Shown: in pieces, positions 1 through 12,501 of the stretch
Position numbering within the stretch: the first letter of the stretch is position 1
Layout of the letters: each line of letters opens with the position of its first letter
From: Tragulus kanchil
Taxonomy: Eukaryota > Chordata > Mammalia > Artiodactyla > Tragulidae
Length of the DNA: 64,000 nt
Direction of reading: 5' to 3'
Assembly (NCBI GenBank): GCA_022376925.1
Contig: JAIOJX010000004.1
Coordinates: 123,839,123 to 123,903,122 of the forward strand
The notes under the pieces: generated by a model
What the model was told of the DNA's origin: nothing
The model's input: only the letters and a program-made list of their open reading frames with translations
Databases searched by the model: none
Program-made: the position numbers and the translations under genes

Positions 1-178
1 TTTTGTGACCCATGGACCATAGTCCACCAGGCTCCTCTGTCCATGGAATTCTCCAGGCAAGAATATTAGAGTGGGTTGGTATTCACTTCTCCAGAGGTTC
101 TTCCCAGCCCAGGGACTGAACCCAGTCTCCTGCACTGCAACCAGATTCTTTCCCTTCTGAGTCACCTGGGAAGCCCTG
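1..178 (-). mobile_element. Bov-tA SINE, copy in duplication 1
   Basis: Minus-strand ruminant tRNA-Glu/BovA-type SINE. Read on the minus strand it begins with the tRNA-derived head (cccaggtgactcagaagg) and runs into the BovA tail (ccatggacagaggagcctgg). It is cut at the window edge. Its second copy at 1121-1306 lacks the usual tail sequence between gtgaaagt and ttgtgaccc, a short internal deletion. Confidence 0.85.
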
Positions 179-621
179 GATGTTGAAAAGTCACACGCAG
201 ACCAAGATCTCTGCTGTGAGGGAGTTTGATTGCATGGTAAGTCTATTTAGCAACTCCGTTTTATGTTTTGGTTTGCCTTCAAATTTAGCCTAATGCTCCA
301 TGTGACTAGAATAATCTTTCACCAAATAATGCCCAGTAATTTTCTTTATTCTCATTATTTCCTCTTTTGTCACTTGTTCATGCCTTTTGTCTTTATGCTG
401 CAGGTCTGTTTCTGGGTTCAAGTGAAGATTATGAAATAACAGGATTTCCCCTGTAAAAATCCCCCAGGCAAATCTGAGAAAATATTTAAAAGAACAATGA
501 GTCATATTCTGAAAATGGGTTACTTATAACTGAGAAAAAATTCATTTAGAAAGGTAATGTGATGGTTGGTTGGCTAGTAGCTAGTGTAATTCACAAAAGC
601 CTATCTTTTGTATTTCCAAAC

Positions 622-790
622 TACTTTAGTAGTTCATTTGATCAATAACTAGTTATTGAACACTTGTGGTGGGTCAGGCACTGTGCTGAGCACTGAGTGC
701 GCTATACTGAGTAGAAAAAAACTGCCATTGTCCTGAAAGAGTTTACAGTTTACTGGGGAGACAGCAAGCACCGGACAACTAGGGAATAGT
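622..790 (+). repeat. L2-like LINE fragment
   Basis: Resembles the widespread L2 stretch encoding '...tattgaacacttgtggtgg...caggcactgtgctgagcactg...' followed by a segment like 'gagtttacagtttactggggagacag'. Old and diverged. Repeated at about 1751-1919 by duplication 1. Family call is from pattern memory. Confidence 0.45.
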
Positions 791-1120
791 AAGATAAAAC
801 TATATTTCAGAGGCAGACTCTAAATCTTCTCTTCATGTATATAGCATGGTTAGTTAAAATGAGTCTTCATTTCCTGGTCCAAGCTCATTGTTTTTTAGAG
901 AACAAACTTGTGAGACTGTCCACTTCGGCAAGTGACCAAGGATAATGGAGATATTATGAAAAGACAGGGTTATGCCTTCAGGTTTTCACAAGGACTAAGA
1001 TGTCATTTCTATAAAATATTAAGTAGCAAAGGGATGTCCATACCAAGAGAGATTTTTAGGAAGCATTATTGAAGATATAGTTGGTGATAAAACATGGTCA
1101 AAAGACACTGACTTGAAAAA

Positions 1121-1306
1121 GTGAAAGTTTTTGTGACCCATGGACCATAGTCCACCAGGCTCCTCTGTCCATGGAATTCTCCAGGCAAGAATATTAGAGT
1201 GGGTTGGTATTCACTTCTCCAGAGGTTCTTCCCAGCCCAGGGACTGAACCCAGTCTCCTGCACTGCAACCAGATTCTTTCCCTTCTGAGTCACCTGGGAA
1301 GCCCTG
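1121..1306 (-). mobile_element. Bov-tA SINE, second copy
   Basis: Same element as at 1-178, repeated by duplication 1. The BovA tail end is visible here: gtgaaagt is followed directly by tttttgtgaccc, so about 20 bases of the usual family sequence are missing. No convincing target-site duplication seen. Confidence 0.85.
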
Positions 1307-2216
1307 GATGTTGAAAAGTCACACGCAGACCAAGATCTCTGCTGTGGGGGAGTTTGATTGCATGGTAAGTCTATTTAGCAACTCCGTTTTATGTTTTGGT
1401 TTGCCTTCAAATTTAGCCTAATGCTCCATGTGACTAGAATAATCTTTCACCAAATAATGCCCAGTAATTTTCTTTATTCTCATTATTTCCTCTTTTGTCA
1501 CTTGTTCATGCCTTTTGTCTTTATGCTGCAGGTCTGTTTCTGGGTTCAAGTGAAGATTATGAAATAACAGGATTTCCCCTGTAAAAATCCCCCAGGCAAA
1601 TCTGAGAAAATATTTAAAAGAACAATGAGTCATATTCTGAAAATGGGTTACTTATAACTGAGAAAAAATTCATTTAGAAAGGTAATGTGATGGTTGGTTG
1701 GCTAGTAGCTAGTGTAATTCACAAAAGCCTATCTTTTGTATTTCCAAACTACTTTAGTAGTTCATTTGATCAATAACTAGTTATTGAACACTTGTGGTGG
1801 GTCAGGCACTGTGCTGAGCACTGAGTGCGCTATACTGAGTAGAAAAAAACTGCCATTGTCCTGAAAGAGTTTACAGTTTACTGGGGAGACAGCAAGCACC
1901 GGACAACTAGGGAATAGTAAGATAAAACTATATTTCAGAGGCAGACTCTAAATCTTCTCTTCATGTATATAGCATGGTTAGTTAAAATGAGTCTTCATTT
2001 CCTGGTCCAAGCTCATTGTTTTTTAGAGAACAAACTTGTGAGACTGTCCACTTCGGCAAGTGACCAAGGATAATGGAGATATTATGAAAAGACAGGGTTA
2101 TGCCTTCAGGTTTTCACAAGGACTAAGATGTCATTTCTATAAAATATTAAGTAGCAAAGGGATGTCCATACCAAGAGAGATTTTTAGGAAGCATTATTGA
2201 AGATATAGTTGGTGAT

Positions 2217-3365
2217 AGCAGAGATTACCAGGGATTCACCAAAAAGTAATAAATTATTATTTCTTAATAAGATTATTTGATTAACAGAGCAGAGGAAAGC
2301 AATGAATGGAAATCTAAATTTTACTGACACTTGACAAAATGAAACTTATAACATTGTATATAGACAAAAGATGGGATAATATGGTACTGCTTAAACTTTA
2401 ATTAATCCATTAAATCTTTTTTCTTAAAATCAAAGTGTCTTAAGCTTACAATAGGATTCTGTCCTAGCCAATATTTATCATTACTTGGAGAAGATATATA
2501 TCTTCCTTCAAGATCTACCTTGAAGAAGGTATGCTTATTTAATTTTAGGATGAAGAAAATAAAATCTGAAGGGATACAGAGTATGGAATGACAAACTCAG
2601 AGGAGCTCCAAAGATTTTCAAAGGCCATAAGGAAACAGATCAAAGCTATTAGAAAGAAGATAATGGATACGAATGACATTAAAATTATCTTCCATAAGGA
2701 TAATATGCTCAATGTAGATGCTGTAATGAATGTAAAAAAAAAAAATATATGTAGAGCTAAGTTTTATAGTTCATTTCTTGAAATAGGAAACTAAACTTTA
2801 CATTGTATTTCAGCAAAATCTGAAGAAGAAAGTTGGACACTGCAACACATTCTAATTGCTGGAATGTTAAGGCTAATTTATTAAGGAGAAAGTTAGATAT
2901 CAAAGCATATTTAATTATTGAATTTCAAAAAAAGTCATCTTCAAGTGGGAAGAATCAGGCTAGCTCAGCGTTCTCTCTAGTGATGCTCAATTCTCAAACA
3001 CAAAGAATACTTGATCTCAAATTTGAGACAAAGATAGTGACCCAAGAATCTTAATTCCAACCAGGTTATTGAGAAAGAATAAAGGCAGAGAACTTTCATT
3101 CTCAGACATGAATGATATCCAGAAAGCACACGCCTGTGAATTCTTCCTGAAAATAAAGTGTAACCAACTAAAGGATAGTTTAAAACAACTCAATTTGGAA
3201 ATGTATGAAGAAAGAACTGTATATGAGGATTGGATTCCTTTAAACTTAAAATCTATGAATAATACATTGGTGTCTGATATAAATGTTATAAACTCTTTGG
3301 ACTTAAGAAAATAAGATGTAAACATTTGGAATTAGGGAAAAGATACATGATTGTAAGTTGAAGGA
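2217..3365 (+). other. AT-rich stretch with short coding-like frames, unidentified
   Basis: Three consecutive plus-strand open frames of 68, 73 and 81 codons lie at 2588-2794, 2833-3054 and 3069-3314, separated by under 40 bases but each in a different phase. They are lysine-rich, as expected from A-rich DNA. Splice-acceptor-like strings (ttaattttag at about 2540; ttgtatttcag at about 2803) precede two of them. I do not recognise any protein. This could be a decayed retrocopy or chance; the frame changes and lack of a family match favour no living gene. Confidence 0.25.
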
Positions 3366-3369
3366 CACA

Positions 3370-3860
3370 TAACCTATTTTTTTAATTTTTAGATCCATTT
3401 TTGTTACTTTTTAATAAATGGCCTTTAGAAGTAGTATTAGATTTACAGAAAAATTGAGTAGAAAGTACAGTGTTCTCATATACCTCTCCCCTTAAATACA
3501 CACTTTCCCCTATTTTTAAAATCTTGTATTAGCATAGTCCATTTGTGACAACTGATGCGCCAATATTAATGGATTATTATTAAGTAAAGTCCATAATTTA
3601 CATAAGGACTTTTCACTCTTTGCATACATTCACTTTTGCATGCTTATTTTTTTGCATACTTTCACTCTTGCATACATTCTGTGGGTTTTCACAAACCTAT
3701 GATGACATGAATCCATCACTACAGAATCAGAGAAGAGTTTCATTGCTCTTAAATTCTCCTGTTCTCCTTCTATTCTTCCCTTCCTCCTCTCTTCCCTTGG
3801 CTCCTTACAAACATTGATGTTTTTACTGTTTCATGGTTTTGCCTTTTCACATATTTTAAA
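3370..3860 (-). mobile_element. Old L1 3'-region fragment
   Basis: Minus-strand match to the old mammalian L1 3' region: attagatttacagaaaaatt, ttgtgacaactgatg, agtccataatttacat, gtgggttttcacaaacctat and gatgacatgaatccatcact occur in the order typical of that family. About 3605-3680 contains a local triplication of a 'catacattcac/tttgcat' string. No coding capacity remains. Confidence 0.5.
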
Positions 3861-3986
3861 TCAGAAATTTAATTGATACTGTCTAAAATTGAAACGTAGT
3901 AAAACACTCAAATGACTCTATCCCTATTAGTTTTCATTTATTTTTCTTAACTTCAGAAAAAACTGTCTCATATAAAGAAATACTTA

Positions 3987-6133
3987 AAAAATATTTACTT
4001 AAGTATTTTAATTTTTAAAGTTCAAAAGTATTTTTATATTATTAATTTTAAAATAGTATTCATAGTATAATTATAATCTATAATTATTTTTTTCTGATAT
4101 ATCTAGCTATCCATTTACCCAACTGAACATATACAGAGCTATATTTGGAATCATGTTTGACAAACATCATAAAGTTATCCTAGAGTATTTAAATTCTGGA
4201 TAATTTGTAACTATTTTTTAGGTGATTTATAGATATTCTTCATGTATATGTCCTGTGCATCTCTCTTTTAAATAAAATATTCTTAAAAAGTAAATAAAAT
4301 TTATTAAAATAAATGTAATAAAAGTATCTAAAACTTTTCATCTTGGCCAAAAATACATCTCATAGCTATAAGATAAAGAAGTGAACACAGTTTGGGGTTT
4401 TGAGGGTGTGAACCACCCATTCTCATTGCATGACTCTGAAATAAAACTTTCTCTGTTCAAAAAGAAAAGAAAAAACTAATATGCTTTAAAAAACTTCTTT
4501 AAGAAAAAAATTGAATTTAATGAGTGTATTTTGAAAGTTTAATAGAATATTAAAGTGTCTTTATAATGTCAAATGAGGATGTCCCTTTGTGTTCTAAAGA
4601 CCACACCTGAAATTTTGAGTTCAGTTCTGGATACAATTTCAAATGTTTTCAGAGAGAGAACAAACAGGTTGTTATTAACAGGGAGAAATTATGGAGAAAA
4701 ATAATTTGATTTGGTAATACAAAATCTTCCTGAAAGGAATCTCCATCATCAATGGTTTTTAAGATACAACATTGCTTACCCACCCTACCCCACTTAAAGT
4801 TAAATTTTCTTCTTAAATTTTCACAATTCAAATTGAGGAAATAATTTTAAATGTCTGTGCACATAACATATTCAGATATATGATTAAAGGGAAACATTTG
4901 GGAAACTAATATGGGAATGTCTGCTTCTATTATCTCTGTCATCTACACCCTATACTTCTTTATGTCTAGATCGTGGAGCTTTATAGCTCGAAGAGGGCTT
5001 AGCAATCATTTAATGCAATCACTGCATTCAACCAATAAGGAAACTGCAGCTCAGAAATATTAAAAATATTTACTTAAGTATTTTAATTTTTAAAGTTCAA
5101 AAGTATTTTTATATTATTAATTTTAAAATAGTATTCATAGTATAATTATAATCTATAATTATTTTTTTCTGATATATCTAGCTATCCATTTACCCAACTG
5201 AACATATACAGAGCTATATTTGGAATCATGTTTGACAAACATCATAAAGTTATCCTAGAGTATTTAAATTCTGGATAATTTGTAACTATTTTTTAGGTGA
5301 TTTATAGATATTCTTCATGTATATGTCCTGTGCATCTCTCTTTTAAATAAAATATTCTTAAAAAGTAAATAAAATTTATTAAAATAAATGTAATAAAAGT
5401 ATCTAAAACTTTTCATCTTGGCCAAAAATACATCTCATAGCTATAAGATAAAGAAGTGAACACAGTTTGGAGTTTTGAGGGGTGTGAACCACCCATTCTC
5501 ATTGCATGACTCTGAAATAAAACTTTCTCTGTTCAAAAAGAAAAGAAAAAACTAATATGCTTTAAAAAACTTCTTTAAGAAAAAAATTGAATTTAATGAG
5601 TGTATTTTGAAAGTTTAATAGAATATTAAAGTGTCTTTATAATGTCAAATGAGGATGTCCCTTTGTGTTCTAAAGACCACACCTGAAATTTTGAGTTCAG
5701 TTCTGGATACAATTTCAAATGTTTTCAGAGAGAGAACAAACAGGTTGTTATTAACAGGGAGAAATTATGGAGAAAAATAATTTGATTTGGTAATACAAAA
5801 TCTTCCTGAAAGGAATCTCCATCATCAATGGTTTTTAAGATACAACATTGCTTACCCACCCTACCCCACTTAAAGTTAAATTTTCTTCTTAAATTTTCAC
5901 AATTCAAATTGAGGAAATAATTTTAAATGTCTGTGCACATAACATATTCAGATATATGATTAAAGGGAAACATTTGGGAAACTAATATGGGAATGTCTGC
6001 TTCTATTATCTCTGTCATCTACACCCTATACTTCTTTATGTCTAGATCGTGGAGCTTTATAGCTCGAAGAGGGCTTAGCAATCATTTAATGCAATCACTG
6101 CATTCAACCAATAAGGAAACTGCAGCTCAGAAA
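3987..6133 (+). repeat. Direct duplication 2 (3987-5057 and 5062-6133)
   Basis: Offset 1,075-1,076 bases; the copies are only 4 bases apart. Differences include ttggggttttgaggg versus ttggagttttgagggg. The content is AT-rich and partly old L1-like. The 3' end of the unit (the stretch with tagctcgaagagggcttag) is present a third time in duplication 3. Confidence 0.95.
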
Positions 6134-6240
6134 GTTTAAGCAACTTTCTCAAAGTCATAAAGTCATAATAGTTCCTAAAGGTAATGATTCTAAGCACAAG
6201 TTGTCTTGACCCCCAGCCCAGAAGGCTTTTTACTTTACAT
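6095..6240 (+). mobile_element. MIR-like SINE remnant
   Basis: Contains the familiar series aaggaaactgcagctcagaa, then tttaagcaactttctcaaag, then 'ccagcccagaaggc', which follows old mammalian MIR-type repeats. Partial copies at 5020-5057 and about 7196-7338 arise from the duplications. Confidence 0.4.
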
Positions 6241-6613
6241 CAGGGATTGAAATCTCTGTGTCTTTATTGTCCCTTTATGTTGGCTTCATCATACAGTGCA
6301 ATGCTTTGAGCAGAAGTTTTTTTCAGTACATACCTATAGCAAGACATTTTTAATATGATACAGACTTTGGCATTCTCCTGTTTTTGTACCTTTACTGTAG
6401 TAAGGGCCTGTCTAGTGTCTTTACTTGAATTTTGGGTTCTTTGCAAAAACTATTCATCTTTCACCTTCCTTTGTTCAAGGAAACTCGTTCTTTAGAGAAA
6501 TTCATGGGATTTGTTTATTTGTTTGAGAAAATTGAGTAGAAGAGACGAACCCTTCATAGGTCAAGATCTGATTTGCAATAAGATCCATTCTCTCTGATTT
6601 AAGCAGATTTAAG

Positions 6614-6846
6614 CAGTAAGGAGGCTTCCCAAGTGGTGCTAGTGGTAAACAGCCTGTCTGTCAATGCTAGAGGCATAACAGGCACAGGTCTGACCCATGG
6701 CTTGGGAAGATCCCCAGGAGAAGAGGGTGTATTCTTGCCTGGAGAATCCCATGGCCAGAGGAGCCTGATGAGCTAGGGTCCATAGGGTCTCAAAGTGTCA
6801 TACTCAACTGAAGTGACTTGGCACACACGCACGCACACAGTAAGGA
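6614..6846 (+). mobile_element. Bov-tA SINE with target-site duplication
   Basis: Plus-strand tRNA-Glu-derived SINE: head ggcttcccaagtggtgctag, middle cttgggaagatccccaggag, then ggagaatcccatggccagag and the tail acgcacgcacaca. It is flanked by a 9-base target-site duplication, cagtaagga, at 6614-6622 and 6838-6846. That marks a complete insertion event. Confidence 0.9.
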
Positions 6847-7711
6847 ATTTATTGCAGAACATAGTCTGCAGGAAGATGAGAGACTTGTATACTACACAAT
6901 TTGTATGGTACATAATTAGGTACAGTGAAGCTGGGAAAAATGCCTTTTAGATAAGAAACTATTCCAGTAGAAGTTATGCTGTCACTACACACCACTTAAA
7001 CTCTCCATTGGCCAGGCCTCTACCACACATGGAACAGATATCCCATCCCTTTACAACCACTAAACCACTTTTACTGTGGTGAAACGGCCTCTGTCATGGG
7101 GCCCTGGAGCTTCCAAAGCTGTCAACTCTCATTTTTCAGGAGGTATCTGCAACAACTTTATAGCTCGAAGGGCTTAGCAATCATTTAATGCAATCACTGC
7201 ATTCAACCAATAAGGAAACTGCAGCTCAGAAAGTTTAAGCAACTTTCTCAAAGTCATAAAGTCATAATAGTTCCTAAAGGTAATGATTCTAAGCACAAGT
7301 TGTCTTGACCCCCAGCCCAGAAGGCTTTTACTTTACATCAGGGATTGAAATCTCTGTGTCTTTATTGTCCCTTTATGTTGGCTTCATCATACAGTGCAAT
7401 GCTTTGAGCAGAAGTTTTTTTCAGTACATACCTATAGCAAGACATTTTTAATATGATACAGACTTTGGCATTCTCCTGTTTTTGTACCTTTACTGTAGTA
7501 AGGGCCTGTCTAGTGTCTTTACTTGAATTTTGGGTTCTTTGCAAAAACTATTCATCTTTCACCTTCCTTTGTTCAAGGAAACTCGTTCTTTAGAGAAATT
7601 CATGGGATTTGTTTATTTGTTTGAGAAAATTGAGTAGAAGAGACGAACCCTTCATAGGTCAAGATCTGATTTGCAATAAGATCCATTCTCTCTGATTTAA
7701 GCAGATTTAAG

Positions 7712-7944
7712 CAGTAAGGAGGCTTCCCAAGTGGTGCTAGTGGTAAACAGCCTGTCTGTCAATGCTAGAGGCATAACAGGCACAGGTCTGACCCATGGCT
7801 TGGGAAGATCCCCAGGAGAAGAGGGTGTATTCTTGCCTGGAGAATCCCATGGCCAGAGGAGCCTGATGAGCTAGGGTCCATAGGGTCTCAAAGTGTCATA
7901 CTCAACTGAAGTGACTTGGCACACACGCACGCACACAGTAAGGA
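7712..7944 (+). mobile_element. Bov-tA SINE, second copy
   Basis: Duplicate of the element at 6614-6846 created by duplication 3. The same 9-base cagtaagga repeats are at 7712-7720 and 7936-7944. It is not an independent insertion. Confidence 0.9.
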
Positions 7945-8256
7945 ATTTATTGCAGAACATAGTCTGCAGGAAGATGAGAGACTTGTATACTACACAATTT
8001 GTATGGTACATAATTAGGTACAGTGAAGCTGGGAAAAATGCCTTTTAGATAAGAAACTATTCCAGTAGAAGTTATGCTGTCACTACACACCACTTAAACT
8101 CTCCATTGGCCAGGCCTCTACCACACATGGAACAGATATCCCATCCCTTTACAACCACTAAACCACTTTTACTGTGGTGAAACGGCCTCTGTCATGGGGC
8201 CCTGGAGCTTCCAAAGCTGTCAACTCTCATTTTTCAGGAGGTATCTGCAACAACTT

Positions 8257-9293
8257 CAAGACGTCTGCACAGAACATGACTCTTCAAAGTGCAAAATTAT
8301 GAGGCCTAACAGACTGGTTCTGGGCCATGAAACTTCATCATGAGTTTCTCTTAATTCACTGAACCTCTTCTCTATAGCCTGGGTCACAGAAGGGACCTTC
8401 TACTTGCAGCTATCGAGTGTGTTCCTTTCTTGGTCCCATTACATTCACAAAGGATGCCCTTTATGGGGCAATGGAAGGGCTTCTGCCTAGGTAGATTTTT
8501 GTTTCTTTAATAGACACATTCACTAGCAGTGGTGTTGCATATACCTAAGAATTCAATTAAGTTTTTTAAATGACATTGTTTAGTTAAGCAGGCACCTTTG
8601 CATTGGGGAGAGGTTAACTTGGAGCATATTTTCTAAATTAAAATAATAAGCATGCTTCATAATTTATCACTGTTTTCCCAACTTTGATGCATTTACAGGA
8701 AGTTCTGATCATTCATGATTAGAACTGAGGGTTAAAAAGATAAGAGTTGAAAAAGCTTTTCTAAGCTCAAGGAAGATTTCCTGGTCACAAAGTTCTCTTC
8801 TGAGGGAAAGTTAGGAAATCTACCAGAGATGATAATATCATCACAGTATTGTACATTTAGTGAGATTTAGAAATAATATTTGCTTCCAAGGGATATGTTT
8901 ATCCTGGGTTGGATTTTTTTTCAAGCACCACACAGATGACATATCTAAAATGTCTAAAATTATTCTTACCAAATAATGATGTAGATCTGAATGCATTCTA
9001 TATGGGAACATGATTTATTTACTGGACTCAGAAGTTGGAGAGAATTTTAAAACTTGTTCAAAAATTTAAAAAGGAAGAAAAGGAAAAAGACAAGAAAAGA
9101 CATATAGAGAGGAAAATTCTGAGGTTGAATTTGTGAAGAATTTCTGTTGTGAACTAAGTATATGTTTTAAAAAATACGTCAACTACCTAATCACAGAAAC
9201 CTGTGTTTTATACCTGTTGCCTCTGTTAAACCACTTTTTAACTGATTTATCCTTCAAAATTGGACCCAATTTCTAAAAGAATGTTTCAATATG
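8257..9293. other. No gene or clear repeat seen
   Basis: Moderately AT-rich sequence with no long open frame on either strand and no repeat family I can name. A purine-rich run lies at about 9060-9110. Confidence 0.5.
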
Positions 9294-11478
9294 GAATACT
9301 AACCTCACAGGGCTTATTCAAAGACAAACTGGAAATACAAGGAGAAATTTGTTCTGGTTTGGAGAACAACCTCAAGCAGGCCAACTAGATAGAACCATAG
9401 TTGGAAGAGGTGATGTGTCCTAGATATCTCAAAACTCTTCTTTCTGTATCTTTTGCTCATCCCATCTTAAAACTTCTGGTTTCTTTATGAGTTCCCAACT
9501 CACAGCACCGAATCTTACTTAGGATGAGGACCTATCAAAGTGGGACATTCACAATGGTCCTCAAACTCAGCATTTTGAGGTTTTCTCCAAATGACAGGAT
9601 TTATGGAGCTATACTGACAGATTATATGGAATACTTAACATAATTTTAGCCATATCTTGAGCATTATTTCCAATTTTTAATGTAATAGAGCCTCATAAAC
9701 AAAGGGATCTGTCTCAGCTTCTGACAGACTTAGCCTAGGAATGGATCTGATACTGTACATCTAATAAAACAGTATTTTTCTTAATAAAATATTACAAGGA
9801 TGCCAAGTGGATAGGAATGATACATTCTGATTTAGGCAGCCAGAGGGAACGCCTGAAGGTTCCTCCACCTTTGGCTCCATTCTTTCGTGCTACATCTGAG
9901 GACTGCTGAGGAAGTAAGTAAGTAAGGCCTAATGAGTCATAGCTTTTGGAACTTCTTCTTCAAAAAGACATAGAGATGGCTAATAAACACACGAAAAGAA
10001 GCTCAACATCATTTATTATTAGAGAAATGCAAATCAAACCCACAATGAGGTATCATCTCATACCAGTCAGAATGGTCATCATCAAAAAGTCTACAGCCAA
10101 TAAATGCTGGAGAGGGTGTGGAGACAAGGGAACCCTCCCCTCCCCTGTGGGTGGAAATGCACACTGGCACAGCCACGATGGAGAATAGGGTGGAGACTTC
10201 TTTAAAAACTGAGAATAAAACTGCCATATGACCCAGTAATCACACGGCTGGGCATATACCCCAGGAAAACCAGAACTGAAGGAGACATAAGCACCCCAAT
10301 GTTCACTGTAGCACTATTTACAATAGTTAGGACATGGAAGCAACCTAGATGTCCATTGGAAGATGAATGGGTAAGGGAATTGTGAATACTAACCTCACAG
10401 GGCTTATTCAAAGACAAACTGGAAATACAAGGAGAAATTTGTTCTGGTTTGGAGAACAACCTCAAGCAGGCCAACTAGATAGAACCATAGTTGGAAGAGG
10501 TGATGTGTCCTAGATATCTCAAAACTCTTCTTTCTGTATCTTTTGCTCATCCCATCTTAAAACTTCTGGTTTCTTTATGAGTTCCCAACTCACAGCACCG
10601 AATCTTACTTAGGATGAGGACCTATCAAAGTGGGACATTCACAATGGTCCTCAAACTCAGCATTTTGAGGTTTTCTCCAAATGACAGGATTTATGGAGCT
10701 ATACTGACAGATTATATGGAATACTTAACATAATTTTAGCCATATCTTGAGCATTATTTCCAATTTTTAATGTAATAGAGCCTCATAAACAAAGGGATCT
10801 GTCTCAGCTTCTGACAGACTTAGCCTAGGAATGGATCTGATACTGTACATCTAATAAAACAGTATTTTTCTTAATAAAATATTACAAGGATGCCAAGTGG
10901 ATAGGAATGATACATTCTGATTTAGGCAGCCAGAGGGAACGCCTGAAGGTTCCTCCACCTTTGGCTCCATTCTTTCGTGCTACATCTGAGGACTGCTGAG
11001 GAAGTAAGTAAGTAAGGCCTAATGAGTCATAGCTTTTGGAACTTCTTCTTCAAAAAGACATAGAGATGGCTAATAAACACACGAAAAGAAGCTCAACATC
11101 ATTTATTATTAGAGAAATGCAAATCAAACCCACAATGAGGTATCATCTCATACCAGTCAGAATGGTCATCATCAAAAAGTCTACAGCCAATAAATGCTGG
11201 AGAGGGTGTGGAGACAAGGGAACCCTCCCCTCCCCTGTGGGTGGAAATGCACACTGGCACAGCCACGATGGAGAATAGGGTGGAGACTTCTTTAAAAACT
11301 GAGAATAAAACTGCCATATGACCCAGTAATCACACGGCTGGGCATATACCCCAGGAAAACCAGAACTGAAGGAGACATAAGCACCCCAATGTTCACTGTA
11401 GCACTATTTACAATAGTTAGGACATGGAAGCAACCTAGATGTCCATTGGAAGATGAATGGGTAAGGGAATTGTGAATA
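9294..11478 (+). repeat. Direct duplication 4 (9294-10388 and 10384-11478)
   Basis: Offset 1,090. The join at 10384-10390 shares 'gaata', so the sequence jumps from the L1 back to the start of the unit and resumes. After copy 2 the L1 continues normally into 'attactcagctataca', which shows that copy 1 is the one interrupted. Confidence 0.96.
9955..10388 (+). mobile_element. L1 ORF2 C-terminal region, copy interrupted by duplication 4
   Basis: Plus-strand L1 3' portion. Recognisable strings in order: gagatggctaataaacacac, agagaaatgcaaatcaaacc, ctcataccagtcagaatggt, gctggagagggtgtggagac, and ccaggaaaaccagaactgaa. The element is cut at the duplication join and restarts at 11045. The reading frame is broken. 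Confidence 0.9.
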
Positions 11479-11985
11479 TTACTCAGCTATACAAAAGGAA
11501 TGCATCTGAGTCAGTTCTAATGAGGTGAATTGAATCTAGAGCCTATTTTAGAGAGTGAAGTTAAGTCAGAAAGAAAAAGACAAACACTGTATATTAATGC
11601 GTATACATGGAATTTAGAAAGATGGTACCAATGATCCTACATGCAGGGCAGCAAAGGAGACACAAGACATAAAGAATAGACTTTTGGACTCAGTGGGAGG
11701 AGAAGAGACTGAGATGATTTGGGAGAACAGCATTGAAACATATACATTACCGTATGTAAAACAGATGACCAGTGCAAGTTTGATGCCTGAAGCAGGGTAC
11801 CCAAAGCTGGTGCTCTGGAACAACATCGAGGGACAGGGTGGAGAGGGAAGTGGGAGGAGGGCTCAGTGTGGGGGGACACACCCCCACCCAAGGTCGGTTC
11901 ATATTGATGTAGGGCAAAAACCATCACAATATTGTAAAGTAAGTATCCCACAATTACAATAAGTAAATTAATTAAAATACAAAGT
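11045..11985 (+). mobile_element. L1 3' end, complete to its A-rich tail
   Basis: Second copy of the L1 just upstream, here continuing through the end of ORF2 (attactcagctatacaaaag) and the 3' UTR to an A-rich end near ttaattaaaatac. A G/C-rich patch lies at about 11830-11890 (gggtggagagggaagtggga). Heavily mutated and non-functional. The 5' end is truncated at about 11045. Confidence 0.88.
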
Positions 11986-12501
11986 GGTAGCTGTTCTTTT
12001 TTCCTAACATTATTCTTCCCCTACTGTCCCCTATCTCATATGATAATTTACTCTTACAAGATTCCATGAAGCAGGCATGCTTGATATCTCTGCTTATAAC
12101 CTTAATTTACTTCCCTGGGTCCTTCTCCAAGGCATGTAATAGCAGTCTGGAGAGCCCTAATCTTTAGAAAGGCTGCATATTATTTTTCTAATATTCAAAA
12201 ACACATGTGGATCCCACAGAGCAATTATTTTCAGTACTAACAATGTTACTACATAGGAAACCACACCTGTGTACCATCAGATTAGAATGCAACTTATCAG
12301 AATTCCTGTGGATTCCTGTAACCCGTTACATAAAGGACACTTGGATGTTTTCCTAGTTGGTATTCTACTCTCTCTGACATAACTGTCAAATTATGCCAAG
12401 TTGGGTAGACACAACTTATCGTAATGTTTATCTCAGATAAAAATATTTGACTTACAGCAGTCTTGGTCAGAAATAAAGCATAAGAAAACAAGCACACACC
12501 T
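11986..12501. other. No gene seen
   Basis: AT-rich sequence between the L1 tail and duplication 5. Only short open frames; no repeat family recognised. Confidence 0.5.

Larger units (their letters stand above)
1..2216 (+). repeat. Direct duplication 1 (1-1087 and 1129-2216)
   Basis: The two copies match almost base for base with an offset of about 1,128 bases; one clear difference is a/g near 219 versus 1347. A 41-base spacer (1088-1128) separates them. Each copy holds a minus-strand Bov-tA SINE and an L2-like stretch. The left end of copy 1 is cut by the window edge, so its true extent is unknown. Best read as one locus written twice. Confidence 0.95.
6055..8256 (+). repeat. Direct duplication 3 (6055-7158 and 7156-8256)
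   Basis: Offset about 1,098-1,101. The copies meet on a shared 'ctt'. Copy 2 lacks three bases of 'gaagaggg' within 20 bases of the junction; the interior is nearly identical. It overlaps duplication 2, so about 80 bases occur three times (about 4979, 6055 and 7156). Confidence 0.95.
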
